From Mesostigma viride (lineage: Eukaryota > Streptophyta > Mesostigmatophyceae > Mesostigmatales > Mesostigmataceae), in the NCBI GenBank assembly GCA_009746045.1, contig RPFO01001598.1, positions 749,727-813,726 on the forward strand: 64,000 nt of DNA, read 5' to 3'. The notes beneath the pieces were generated by a model. That model did no database searches, had not been told where the DNA came from, and was given only the letters and a program-made list of their open reading frames with translations. Numbering within the stretch: the stretch's first letter is position 1; the number at the start of each line of letters is the position of its first letter. This document shows, piece by piece, positions 33,001 through 43,690 of the stretch. The translations under genes and the position numbers were made by a program.

Positions 33001-36000
33001 ATGGCATGGAGTCATTCTGGCACCAGCATGCTGCCTGCGGCACCAACATGAGAGGATGGGCACCTGTTGGGAGATCTGACAGAACGTTTGGTAGTGATGG
33101 CTCTTAGAATCGCCGTACACGAGCTACAGAAAATGCACGGGTATGCACTCTGTGAATGCGGTTTGGGGGGGGATGCCGCTGGCGTGACCTTAACGGAACG
33201 GCTTTTGCAACCATGCTGTGTGGCCGCTGGGCACTGGCCACTGACCTCCGCACTGGACCACATCCTGGTGATAGTGAACCACCATCCTACCATGGAACGC
33301 ACAGTGACCACCCTGACTCGCAGTGACTGCTCCTTACGATGTCCCTGCTGTCACATGATGTTCCCGCGTGGTGTCCGTGCTGCTGCATGGTCCCATTCCC
33401 CACCCTGTCAGGCATTTGCCTGGCTGCCATCCGGTCAGGAACGCCACCGCCCATGATGGCGGGGGAGGCCTACTACAGCGCGGACGCCAGCAGTTTCGGC
33501 AGCGGCGGGGGGGCCACGTTTGGTGGGGCCTCGTTCAAGCAGCGGCCAACAGCATCCACGCAGGAACAATGGTGAGTCGTGTGGCAAGGCAGCAGCCGTG
33601 GTGAGGAGTGCGACGCTCTGGCAAGTGGTGAGGAGTGTAGCAAACACAGGGTGGTGGGCAGCATGGTGGTGCAGGAGCAACGGTAGGCACATCAGCAAGG
33701 CAAGAGCAAGGGTAGTGGCGCCCAGCGCTGGGTGGTCTTGGTCTTCCATACTGCAAGCCATGGCAATCGTTATCCCAACTGGGAGAGAAAGAATAGAAGC
33801 CCACTGTGTTTGCGTTCAGTGTAGCGTGCCACGGGCCACCTCGGATGGACGGTGTGTGTGCGTCATGTACGTGCGTTGCCCGCCCACCCACCTACGCACC
33901 CACCCGCTTGCCTGCCCACCTCATCTGCCCACCGTGTACTGGCACACGTGCTCACGTGCTAACTTGCCCACTCGCTAGCCCGCCAATCCCCCTGACCTGC
34001 CCAACAAGCTGTGTGCGTGGCCTGTGCCCAATGCTTCGTGTGCCCCCCTCTCCCCTCCGCTCCCCCCTTGTGACATCTGCCAGGGTCAATCGGGCGATCG
34101 GCATCTACTCGGACGCGCTAGTCGCCGGCCTGGAGCTGCCCATGGCTACAGTGTCCGCGCTGCTGGCTTGCCTCGCCGTGCGGCCAGGGAGCAGCGCAGG
34201 GGCCATGGCCAGCATGCCCTTCGGTGCAGGGCCTCTCAACGGTGCGGGCGCGCCCGGGGGGAGGTTTGGTGTGGGAGCGCCGTATGGCAGCGGGGGCGCG
34301 GGGGCGCCGGGGGGGTTTGGCGCGTTCCAGGTTGGTGGGGATGCGGACGTCTCACGCGTCGTCGACGTGACGGTGGACGGGTGCAACATCTACCGGCCGC
34401 GTGCGCTGGACATCTATGAGGTGAGGCGGGCCACCAAGTTGGTGGTTATGAGGTAATGGGGGCCTGGGGGCCAGGGAGGCAAGCGGAGAAGGGGGGCAGG
34501 GATTTTTTTTGGGGGGGGGGGGAAGAGGGTGATTGGGAACCAAGGGGAGGGAGACAAGAGGGGGGAGACAAGAGGGAGGCGTGCGCTCATGCAGGATGAG
34601 TTTTGCAGACATGCGTGTGCGGCCTGACAGTGTATGGGAATGCCAGTACAAACAGTTTACGGGAATATTAGTACAAACATTGTGTATCATATCCCCGCCG
34701 CCTTAGGTGAGCTCAACGTCTCCTCTCTTTCATGTGCTCATTGCATGCATCCGCCTTTGACCTAGGGCTTGTGTTCTCCTTGTAGCTCCTTATATCTTCA
34801 CTAGATGCTCATGTTGACTCGATGCCCTTGTTGACCCTATCTTGTTCCCCACCCAAACCTGCTCCCTGTACCTTGGTGCGCGCAGGAGTCGATGGCGCGC
34901 GGCGCCCTCCCCTCGTTCACCCTCGACCGCAACTCGGTCGTCGACCTGACAAACGTGCCGCCGCCCGCCGCCGAGGTAATGCCGCGCACGGCACAAGCTC
35001 TAGGGCTTAACCAGGCACCCCCCCCCCCCCCCCTTCTGGGGCCCGAGCGTGCGTGGGAATGTGCGAGGGAATGTGGCGGATGTCGATTCTGTACATGCGC
35101 CCAGGTGCTCGCGCGCAAGTGCGTGGGGCGAACAGGGACGAAAGGGGGCATAGCAATGAGTGCTTGCAGCTGAGTAGCAAATTGATGGAAAGGGAGGAGA
35201 TGTTTCGAGAAGGAAAGGAACCAATGGGGGAGTAGCGGGGGAGTATGGGCATCCTCAGTTGTATGATCAAACTGCACACACTTAACGCAAGTCTGGACGG
35301 GACGCATTAGGTCCACTGAAGCAGTTGGGAGGTAAGTGTACGTCACACCGGAAGTCTAGTCCTTTAGTTAAGTGCTCCTGTTCAAGTAGTATCTTCTCAA
35401 AGCGCAAATGCGGGCCTCATCCCCTTTGCGGAGCACCTTGGGCCGGTTCTGTCTTGCTGATTTTCTCTCGTCGAGGGGCGACCCTAGGCCAGCGTGTGTG
35501 GCGCCATCTGTGTCCAGCAAGTATGGCCCCGTGCCGAATGCTGCGTGGACAGCTGTGATGCTTGGACAGCGCTGGTGGCATGCTGTTTCCTGTCAACGTA
35601 CAGGGAAGCCCTGTGCACAGAGGCACACAGGGAAGCCCCTGCACATGTCTGTGAGCTTTTGAACAAGCTCGGCGCGCCTTGGTGGCGGATGCGTGGGTGG
35701 GAACCTCTGTTACTGTGCCCTGTGCCTGCCTGTGTCGGAACCAAGTTCACACCATGCGTGCGGTGCCCTCGCTTCCCCTGGTCCCTGCGCGTCGGTTGGG
35801 CACAGGTGTGCGTGCTGGCGTACCTGCGGGCCGCACAGCAGATGAGCAAACGGAGAGCCATGGGTGAGTTGCGGGGATGGGGTTATTTTGTAATGTGTTT
35901 TCGGTATTGGTTTTGGCGCCCACACCCGCAGGGTGCCCGGCCTCCCGTGGGCTTCCTGTTCTTTTGCCTTGAGGGTGTCTCTTGTCCCCTCGTCCCCGGC

Positions 36001-37724
36001 TGCCCTGGTGCCAGCCCCTTCTTGGTGGAGTGCGGTACCAACGCGATACCAACGCATAGCAGCATGCACTGCACGCATGCACTGCACGCATGCACTGCAC
36101 GCATGCACTGCACTGCACGCATGCACTGCACACACCAACTGTTGCCAGTTGGTACTGCTGGCAATCGGCACTGTCGGCTGTTGCTAAGCATCGGCCCCCG
36201 GAGTATCACAGCGTGCGATGGGGAAGCCCCCCCTTGTTGGCGTGCTTGTGGCATGGGGGGGTATCTCTGCGGAATATTCCCAATACCTGCCCACACACGC
36301 AGCGCGCATTCCCCCGCTTGCTTTCATGTGAAGTCCGAAGTGGCCGCTGTCTAACGTGTCCTTCCCCCCCCTCTTTCCCCCCCGCCCTCCCTTTCCCCCC
36401 TCTTCCACCAACGCGCACGCATGCACACGCGCACGAACACACATGCACACACACACACACACATACACGCGCACGCACGCGCACACACACACACACAAAC
36501 TTGCACACGTCACAGGCTCCATCCTGGCCACCAAGGCAAACGCGTCCGTCACTTTCCAGCTGCCCAAGGGTCCCTGGACCGGCGGCAGCAAGAAGGGCGA
36601 GGGCGAGGGCACCGGAGACAAGGCCGGCGGGGTGGATGTGGCGGCGGCGGCGCGGGGCGATGCGGACGCCAGTGGGGGCGAGGAGGAAGGGGAGGGGGAG
36701 GAGGGCGGTGCCCCCAAGGCGCGCGCTGTGCGCTACAAGGGGCACGAATATGACCCCCTGGTTCACAACACGATGAACCGGTACGTGTTCACTGCCGTAG
36801 AGTAGTCGGGGGCCAGTACGGGGGGGGAGGGGGGGAGGGGCGGTGCCGTACGTTAGTGGTGTGGCGGATATTGTGATGGCAGGGCGGCCACGTGGTGCAC
36901 GCCAGCGATGACTTGACGTCGTGTGGAGCCGGATGTGGAAGCTCAGGCCTGCCTGTGTTGCATGCGGCCTGAGGCGTACGCTAGTGTTGTGTCGTGTGCA
37001 GTACGTCCGCGGCTTGTCATGGCGGTATTGTGCAGGCCGCGTGGCCGCGTGAGGATGCGGGTACCTGTGCAGATGTGACAATCTCATATGTGAGAAAAGA
37101 ACCTCCAAAAGGGGGTCAATTCGTACGGACTGTCCCCAAGCTGGAGGGACGTTCCAGGGACATCGTTTGCCACTGTGCTTTTCTGGACCCTGCAAGCCGC
37201 CTTTGCAGTGGCAGTATTTGTACTGGTTGCTTCCGAGCGTGGTCCGCGCTTCTTTGCCATGTCACGGCACTCAAGGTACAAACTCCAAGAGTGTAAATTA
37301 GTGAAATTGTTTTGCTTCTTCTTAAGTACGCACCACTGACGTGGTCTTCATTTGTGCCTACCCGCTGCCGATCGGCCTTGTGTGCCTCCCCCTCGCAACA
37401 CGCGCTTGTGACGCCAGCACGGCCAAGGCAGTGCGGCGGCTGCTCGGCCGGCTGCACATCGGGTACAGCGCGACCGAGAGCATGGTCAAGATCACGGGGG
37501 GGGCGCTCGAAGCCTGGATCAAGCAGGGCAGCCGCAAGCAGCCCGCGGCGGCCAACCCCTGGGAGATCAGCTCCAGGCCGGGCGCGCTGGGCAACACAAT
37601 TGCCATGCAGCAGCAGGCCATGCGCTGGGGGGGCGCCGAGGTGGGTCCGGACAGGGATGACCGCAGGGGCAAGCGCGAGGTCAAGGAATCGGGCGGCTAC
37701 AACAAGGATTTCTGGCGTTTTTAA
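24060..37724 (+). CDS. MRL1: MRL1-type chloroplast PPR protein, 17 exons
   Basis: MRL1 binds and stabilises the rbcL mRNA (Rubisco large subunit) in the chloroplast. Exons: about 24060-24343, 25422-25488, 26333-26480, 26827-26942, 27750-27878, 28749-28922, 29733-29900, 30871-31014, 31726-31825, 32292-32400, 32673-32764, 33412-33571, 34084-34420, 34886-34975, 35806-35863, 36516-36780, 37418-37724. All are GT-AG and in phase, giving about 914 residues. An Arg/Ala/Ser-rich start looks like a transit peptide. VHRDFLRACQRSKDVRSAF follows, then about ten P-type PPR repeats (e.g. PDCKLYTAVISACAKAG, PTLVTYSALIDAF, PDTVLYNILITAA). The MRL1-specific C-terminus is also present (VNRAIGIYSDAL; RRLLGRLHIGYSATESMVK). 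The initiator Met lies in an unresolved upstream exon. Exons 13 and 16 carry Gly-rich and acidic inserts. Confidence 0.9.
27013..27027 (+). repeat. Copy of the exon 5 start inside MRL1 intron 4
   Basis: The 15 bases CCAGGAGATGCTTGC are identical to 27755-27769 at the start of exon 5. Here they are preceded by a T-rich run and followed by a second TGCTTGCCTGGCC. Confidence 0.6.
27879..28492 (+). repeat. Array of splice-donor copies in MRL1 intron 5
   Basis: Exon 5 ends GAGGCCATCATCAAG before GTACGA. The intron holds diverged copies of that junction near 27891, 27981 (with CTGTACAGCAAGGCC upstream, as in the exon), 28115 and 28222. A 25-bp tandem array follows at 28263-28490, with eight copies of GGCCATCATCAAG/GTAAGG and a ninth lacking the GT. 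The copies have a donor closer to consensus than the real one. Confidence 0.9.
29039..29160 (+). repeat. Three copies of the exon 6 donor in MRL1 intron 6
   Basis: Exon 6 ends GGGCCCGAGCAG before GTGAGGGCGGGG. Similar junctions recur as GGCCCACGCAG/GTGCGCGCGGG (GT at 29060), CTCGGGGCAG/GTGCGCGGGG (29107) and AGGCCCAAGCGG/GTGAGCGGGG (29151). Confidence 0.75.
30303..30345 (+). repeat. Fragment of dispersed repeat F in MRL1 intron 7
   Basis: CAAGGAGACAACCAGCGCA and the following GC-rich stretch match the start of a short repeat also found at 44.7, 45.9, 46.4 and 48.3 kb. Only the first part is conserved here. Confidence 0.5.
30535..30830 (+). repeat. Polypyrimidine (CCCCCTTCCTTT)n array
   Basis: A 12-bp unit of pure pyrimidines repeats about 18 times, extending to mixed C/T runs ending 40 bases before the exon 8 acceptor (30870). 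It is a mirror-symmetric pyrimidine tract, the type able to form triplex DNA. Confidence 0.9.
31955..32061 (+). mobile_element. Short 5'-truncated LINE (family A) in MRL1 intron 9
   Basis: The sequence CAACTAGAGGTTAGATAGG, CCATCCCATTCC, then TTGTGCTCACGTGGCGCAGT and the hairpin at 32026-32044 match the LINE 3' end at 45.27-45.38 kb. It ends in a TTATTATTATAATTAAT tail. About 100 bases in the same orientation as the host gene. Confidence 0.7.
32823..32987 (+). repeat. (GGAAC)n satellite, about 33 copies
   Basis: An almost perfect pentanucleotide array lies in MRL1 intron 11, starting about 58 bases after the donor. Confidence 0.95.
33572..33700 (+). repeat. Donor copies in MRL1 intron 12
   Basis: Exon 12 ends CAGGAACAATG before GTGAGTCGTGTGGCAAGG. 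Similar junctions follow at 33601 (GTGAGGAGTGCGACG), 33628 (GTGAGGAGTGTAGCAA) and 33683 (CAGGAGCAACG/GTAGGCAC, then AGCAAGGCAAG). Confidence 0.7.
36058..36132 (+). repeat. Short tandem repeat of GCATGCACTGCAC
   Basis: About five to six copies of a 13-bp unit lie in MRL1 intron 15. CA/CG-rich dinucleotide-like runs follow at 36410-36505 before the exon 16 acceptor. Confidence 0.8.
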
Positions 37725-38930
37725 GAGGGGGCCAGGGGGGAGGGGCATGTGAGGGGAACTGCCAGGACGTTTGCCAGATGTCATGGCGTGCCCAGGGAAT
37801 CTGGCAGCATTTGCGCTTTTGATAACCAATGTGGATGGGACCGTTGGGGGGGGTGGCGAGCCAGATTACGGGTACAACTTTTATGTGCCGAAACGGTGAC
37901 ACAGGATATTTGCTTTTGGTTTGTTGCATTCATGCGCTGATAGGCGGCTGACCGTGGGAACGCGGTTTTCATGTGCATCCGTAATGAGGCGGGCACTGCT
38001 ATGCATATTGTGTCTTCGTGAGTTGTGTCATTGTAAGTAGCCTTCCTGTCCCTGCTGTCTAGCAGTGTGGCCCATGTGCTCTGGCTGAGTGCATGGCACG
38101 TCTGAGATGGCTGAAGTGCGAGGCATCATTCAGCATCGGGGACGGGAAATCTCGCGAAATTTTGAGTGTTTAGTATTGATTCATCACGTGTATCGATTGT
38201 AAGGCAGAATCTCGTGTATTCGGACTTACAGGTCAGCAGCATTCAGTTTACTATCTGCTGTTCAACTATGACACAATACAGGTCCCCGAGATGATTCTGC
38301 CAGATACATAGGGCCGAATATACATGTGCACTTTCTCAACGAATGCATGTGGAAGTTGCATATCAATGTTCCCATGCATGTGGATTTACTTGTGTTCCAT
38401 GCACTGGGTGGTGTCACGAAGAATCATGCTAATCTTATTAATGGCCTATACGAAACTTGAACAAAGACCCTTCTGTACCATGCCCAAACCTAGATGGAGG
38501 CTATGGGGATGTAATCCTCACCTGTGCTGTCTTCTACAGTAATGGCAAATCGCCAAGGCGGTAGTGTAGCGGCCATCCTCAGAGGCAATAACTTCTTCCT
38601 CGGAGGGCTACCCTGTTGAGCGATGGCGCGGCCACGAGGGCCGTGGGGAGATCGACACCAGGCTGGGCCAAACCCGTCAGAGAGGCGCCTGTCCCATTTC
38701 TCGTACGTTCGCGTCAATCACGCGGTGCACGGAGTGTACTGATGAGTGACAGTCCTACATCCTCTAGCAATCATTACTTGAACAAGTGTATCCCGGCCGT
38801 AGGGCTCCGCCCCTATAATGAAAAAGTCGCTTTTTTGCATGCAAGACGTGAGACGTCCTATCTAAATTCGACCCCTACTGGCCTAGGCCATTCCCACCCA
38901 TTGATCTGCCATAGATGACTTCCAAGTTCC
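37725..38930. other. Spacer downstream of MRL1
   Basis: No gene, RNA or repeat is supported. The first part should contain the MRL1 3' UTR. The stretch ends where the LINE cluster begins (AATTAATT run at 38968-38992). Confidence 0.5.
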
Positions 38931-38964
38931 GCTATCAAGAGGTCGCATTCCCACGTCGCCGGTC

Positions 38965-39222
38965 TTTAATTAATAAATTAATTAATTAATTAGGAACACA
39001 ACTCCGTTGGAAGACGCGGTGGAAGAAGATTGTCAAGGCGCACACGCCCGACCCTGTGGGCAAGCCACCTCCCCCCAAGCGGAGGAGGCGTTTTGATGAG
39101 TAGTGCAGTTAGGATTTTCTAGAAAGAGTTAGGATCGTTCGATCACGCGGCTTCCTCCACCCCATCCATCATGAAATATGTGCTACATGACCTCCCCACG
39201 GAGGCATGTTATAATTTAATTT
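38965..39222 (+). mobile_element. LINE ORF2 extreme C-terminus and 3' UTR (family D)
   Basis: Bases 39008-39103 encode KTRWKKIVKAHTPDPVGK, PPPPKRRRRFDE and a stop, the end of a LINE ORF2. A 3' UTR of about 90 bases ends in the hairpin CCTCCCCACGGAGG (about 39191-39204) and a TTTAATTTAATTTTTTTT tail. The same end occurs on minus at 43150-43385. Confidence 0.7.
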
Positions 39223-39490
39223 AATTTTTTTTAACTCCGTTGGGAGTATATGTAGCACATAGCCCAGAGAAGGGGCATATGGCCTATCATACATTCTAAG
39301 CTACTTCCTGCAAGGGTGGGAATGTAAACGACCCTTGCTCTAGGTGCACCAGGGCACTTGCAGCCCCATGATCTTCAAGCTATGCCCAGCTAAGGGGGAG
39401 CCTGTCATGGGGGGGAAGATCAGCATAGCTATATATAGCTAGGGCATGGCGTCTCAGCAGAGAGTTACTCCCTGCATGGGCATGGCCAAA
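39223..39490 (-). mobile_element. Family C retroelement 3' end
   Basis: On minus, the 3' UTR of family C ends in a hairpin around ACTCCCAACGGAGT and an A/T-rich tail. It is a close copy of the UTRs at 41080-41500 (plus) and 46490-46760 (minus). No coding part was seen. Confidence 0.65.
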
Positions 39491-41495
39491 AGAGCCACGA
39501 GCCACGAGGTAGCCATGGCTGACGGCGGAGCTCATAACTTTCACGTTTGAGCACCGAATTTAGTCGTGAATATCACAATCGCTTCGTCTTTCTAAGACGC
39601 ACATGCTGATATAATTTTCCGACGCTATTACGCAATATACGATGAGCAAACGCCCATCGACGCAACGCAGCCTCAGGACGGCTGCGCTCGGCAATGAAAA
39701 TACGTCTGCAGCTCCGGCTGCAGCTTCGCCATCAGGGCCGGAAGGCAGTGGTGACACTAGTCGCGCACTGGTGGTCGCCCAGCACCCTCCTGGGCTTCCT
39801 GCCTCGCCCTCTGCCTCGCCCGAGCCAAAACGCAGCCGCCCAACCGAACCGAGCTGGTCTGAGCGCGACTTTGACGTTGACGGGTTATTTTCCACCTTCG
39901 ACGATGCCAGACCCAGCTTTTTCGACATGCCACCATCAAGATACTGGAGCTCGTGTTTTATGGGTCATACGCCTCCATTCTCGACATGTGCCAGCGCCTT
40001 CATAGCCTTTACCGCCTCCGCACTGGACCTGACGGCCGGTTTACTCACCGACCTGAGAACCTGGCCCGCTGGTCTCGCCCCCGCCTTCAGCTCGCCGCCC
40101 TCTTAATTTTCCATCCTTCAGCGCTCTGTCACGGACCTGTGGACCCCCTCCCCCTTGACCGAATCTGACCTTCCTCCTCCTGGCACCTCAACGAAGCCCT
40201 CTCACAGCACGTGACGCCCCTAGCTGCAGATGTGGCAGCTGTGAGTCGCACGCTGGCTGCTGAGCTCCCCACCATCCCCACAACCACCGCCACCCTCCTC
40301 GCCTCCACCCCCCCCCCTCCACCTCCACCGACTCCATCACCGCCCAGCTCTGCGACATTGACCAGCGCCTTAAGGATAATGCCATCGCTATCGAGGTCCT
40401 CAGTGCAGAACACCTCGGGCCTCACCGCCCAGGCGGTGAAGGACATTGCCGCCTTGGAAGCCAGCCTCTGCTGGCGGCTGGCCGGCGATGCTCCCCCCAT
40501 TACGACCTGGGCGGTCATGCTTAAGCAGCACACCACCTCCACCACTTCGCCGTCGCAGCCCAGCTCCAGCGGCAGACGCTTGACCTCCGCGAGGAGGCCG
40601 AGCTCGCCAAGCGCAGCCTCAACGTCATTGTCAAGAACTTCGACATGGAGAAAGGTGAGAATTCCGAGAAGCTTGCGCGTGCGTTTGATAGAGAAATCCT
40701 TGGTCGCATGGGCCTTACTGGTGAGATCGAGCTGGTCGCCCACCGCTTCCCCGCGCGCGGGGTAAGGCAGGGGCGCCCCTGCTCCTTCTCACCTTTAAGA
40801 ACCCGGCCGACAAGATTTCTTTTCTCCGACGCCGCAAGCGGCCCGAGAATCTTGACTCTCTTCACCCTTGACGACGACTTGACCCTGGCGCAGCAACAAC
40901 GGCGACGGGAGCTATGGTCGACGTACCTCCAGCTCCGGCAGACCAAGGCGGGGCAGCCGGTGTACTGGAAGGGGTCAGCCATCTACGTCGGCCACAAGCC
41001 CTGGCAAGCGACCCCCGCGGCCCCAGCGACTCCAGACGCCCCAGCTTACCTAGGGGAATACAGCAGACTAGTAGTGTAGAATAGATAGACCATGGCCATG
41101 TACATGTACGCCTCCTACAGGCACTATACCAGCTAAGCCACGCGCTTTATTCAATCATGTACATGCGTGCCTATGATGTGCCACACTCCAGATGATGCCT
41201 AGCTTTATTTAGTTATGCTGTGCATGCCCATGCAGAGAGCTGCTCTCTGCTGAGATGTCACGCTCTAGCTTTTGTATAGCTATGCTGATCTTCCCCCCCA
41301 TGACAGGCTCCCCCTTAGCCGGGCATAGCTTGATTGATCATGGGGATGCGGCAGGTGCCCTGGCGCACCTAGAGCAAGTGTTGTTTACATTCCCACTCTT
41401 GCAGGACGGTAGCTCAGAATGTATAAATTATAGGCTCATATGCCCCTTCTCTAGGCCGCTATGTGCTACATATACTCCCAACGGAGTTATGTTCC

Positions 41496-41545
<50 letters not shown>
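39491..41545 (+). mobile_element. Near full-length ORF1p-only retroelement (family C)
   Basis: The element has a 5' UTR (about 39491-39641), an ORF1p-like reading (39642-41079), a 3' UTR (41080-41493) with an ACTCCCAACGGAGT hairpin, and an (AAT)n tail to 41543. The protein starts MSKRPSTQRSLRTAALGNEN with Ala/Pro-rich sequence. A coiled-coil-like part follows (LDLREEAELAKRSLNVIVKN), then an RRM-like part (EIELVAHRFPARG) and the C-terminal domain (FTLDDDLTLAQQQRRREL, QPVYWKGSAIYVGHKPW). This order matches L1 ORF1p. The frame is broken several times. No reverse transcriptase lies between ORF1p and UTR; at about 2.05 kb this looks like a complete but non-autonomous unit. The 5' UTR is shared with the element at 42290-42890. 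Confidence 0.7.
41494..41545. repeat. (AAT)n microsatellite tail
   Basis: About 16 copies of AAT directly follow the hairpin of the family C element and form its 3' tail. Confidence 0.9.
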
Positions 41546-41589
41546 GGCACGGCATAATTAAATAAAGCTAGGCATCATCTAGCTTAGGC

Positions 41590-42288
41590 GGCTCCCCCAC
41601 CAGTCCTGCTCTAACCTTCCCCTCCCCTGAGGATAAGCAGCGGTTCCTCTCCCGTCGCAAGCGGTTGCACGACCTCACCTGGACGCTGGACGACGACCTG
41701 ACCCCCGCTCAGCAGCAGCAGCGATGCGACCTTAGGCCGGAATACCTCCGCCACAAGCAGGACCCCCAGAAGCCCAAGGTGTACTGGAGGGGCGGGGACC
41801 TGATGATCAACCACAAGATGTGGACGCCCCCCGCGGGCTAGACTAGCTAATAGCCCTAGCTTGTATCCCTCAGTAGTCACTGCCGCCATGGCAGCCATGC
41901 TTAGAATGTTTGCCTAGCTGTGCCAACATAATACCTAGTCACGTGCATCGATCATGCACGGTATACAACCAGCCATAGCCTTAGCTTAGTCCTTGTACAG
42001 CCATGCTACGTCCTGGCTATGCCCAGATTCCTTGCCCACGCACCCTTGCTATGCCATGCTCACATAACATGGGTCTTATTGCACCCACAGACTGCCGGAT
42101 CGTTAGCGTGTCCGTTTAGCTAGCGCGCCCGAATGCAGCTGTGGCATGCCTTAGGCATGAAGGAGACTGGGGGTCTCTGCCCTTAATTTCTCCTGTTGTG
42201 CACACACAGGGATTAAAAGCACTTCGGTGCTCCGTGACTCCCCAACGGGAGCACGAGTTTAATTAATTAATTAATTAATTAATTAATC
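41590..42288 (+). mobile_element. ORF1p-only retroelement, 5'-truncated (family B)
   Basis: Bases 41590-41841 encode PEDKQRFLSRRKRLHDLTW, TLDDDLTPAQQQQ, KPKVYWRGGDLMINHKMW and a stop, with no break in this part. A 3' UTR of about 415 bases ends at the hairpin around CTCCCCAACGGGAG and an AATTAATT tail (42262-42288). It is the best preserved family B end in the window. Confidence 0.7.
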
Positions 42289-42890
42289 ATCTAGCTGGAG
42301 GGTGGCTCATCATAGGCACACATGTACATGACTAAAAAGGCTAGGCCTCAGCTGGTATATAGTGCCTGTAGTAGGCGGGCATGTACAAGGCCACTGTCTA
42401 ATAACTATTCTACACTACTGCTGCTGTATTCCCCTAGGCTGGGGCTTGCCGAAAAACAGGTCTTCCGCATGAAGTACGATGGGCGGCGGGTCCAGTAACC
42501 TGGGTCGTTGATGTCAAAGGCGATCGCTTCCCAGTGCGGCTCAGCAGAGCGACTGCGCTTAGGTTCAGGCGATGCAGATGGCGAGGCAAGCCCGGGGGGC
42601 TGGGCGAGCACCACCAGTGCACGAAGTAGTGTCACCGTTGCCGTCTGGGCCGATGGGCGAAGCTGCAGCCGAAGCTGCAGGCGTATTTTCATTGCCGAGC
42701 GCAGCCGCCAGGCTGCGTTGCGTCGAGAGGCGTTTGCTCATCGTACATTGCGTAATAGCTTCGGAAAATTATATCAGCATGTGCGTCGTAGAAAGACGCA
42801 TCGATTGTGATATTCACGGCTAAATTCGGTGCTCAAACGTGAAAGTTATGAGCTCCGCCGCCGTCAGCCATGGCTACCTCGTGGCTATTT
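42289..42890 (-). mobile_element. Internally deleted family C derivative
   Basis: On minus, 42890-42690 match the 5' UTR of the element at 39491 (AGCTCATAACTTTCACGTTT). ORF1p N-terminal sequence follows (SPSASPEPKRSRSAEPHW), then a jump to the last residues (LGEYSSSS, stop) and the family C 3' UTR. The coiled coil, RRM-like and C-terminal domains are missing, leaving about 600 bases. Its tail meets the tail of the family B element head-on at 42262-42292. Confidence 0.65.
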
Positions 42891-42903
42891 AAGCCGGTCT
42901 TTG

Positions 42904-43140
42904 GATTAATTAATTAACTAATTAATTAATTAATTAATTAATTAATTAGACTCGTGCTCCCGTTGGGGAGTCACGGAGCATTAACCCCGATGGATGGATG
43001 GGTGGGTGCAAACAGTCCTACCGGTCTAAGCTATCTACATCAGCTACCTACGACATCTATATATTAACAGCCCGGCCATCTCACCTCCGTAATCTATCAT
43101 TCTCAATGAATCTATATAATAGCAACCTAGTATAGCAACT
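42904..43140 (-). mobile_element. LINE (family E) 3' end
   Basis: On minus, the 3' UTR ends GGGGTTAATGCTCCGTGACT, the CTCCCCAACGGGAG hairpin, and a long ATTA tail (42904-42950). It matches the LINE end at 44835-45010. No coding part is present. Confidence 0.65.
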
Positions 43141-43690
43141 GTCTTTGGATTAAAAAATTAAAATTAAATTATAACATGCGGCTCCGTGGGGAGATCATGT
43201 AGCACACATTCCATGATGGATGGGGTGGAGGAAGCCACGTGAGTCGAACTAGCTAGAAAAAGAAAGCTATCTAGAAAATCCTAACTACACTACTCATCCA
43301 AACGCCTCCTCCGCTTGGGGGGAGGGGGCTTGCCCACAGGGTCGGGCGTGTGCGCCTTGACAATCTTCTTCCACCGCGTCTTGTCCTGCATATGGCAGTC
43401 CAAAGACGGGAGAGAGAGTGGATGCGGTGCTCAAACTGGGCTGGGACCACTAGGTCGTCCGGCCAGCAACATCTGGATGTAGTTCGTGACAGGTTCCCCT
43501 ACCCTAGCTTTTGGGAATGCCCTCGGGGCCAGGCCAGGTCAGAATGTGTCGCCCTGGCTGGCCAAGCCGCTGGGGGCCGGCCAGGCCAAGGGCGGTCTTT
43601 GGATCCGCTATTAATAACCCGGTCGGCGGACAACCGGCGCAGGAATAAGGCAATAAGCCCAATTTTGTAACCATTGGAGTCACTGCCGCT
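43141..43690 (-). mobile_element. LINE ORF2 C-terminal fragment with 3' UTR (family D)
   Basis: On minus, readings include QRLGQPGRHILTWPGPEGIP (about 43575-43500) and, after damage, QDKTRWKKIVKAHTPDPVGK, PPPPKRRRRLDE and a stop (43388-43287). The 3' UTR ends near 43160 in the CTCCCCACGGAG-type hairpin and an A/T tail. It resembles the C-terminal tail of L1-clade ORF2 proteins beyond the reverse transcriptase. The catalytic part is absent. Confidence 0.65.

Noticed and set aside
38405-38450. Minus-strand AAGATTAGCATGATTC resembling U6 snRNA
   Set aside because: Only about 12 bases match; the rest of U6, including the 5' stem and 3' U run, is missing.
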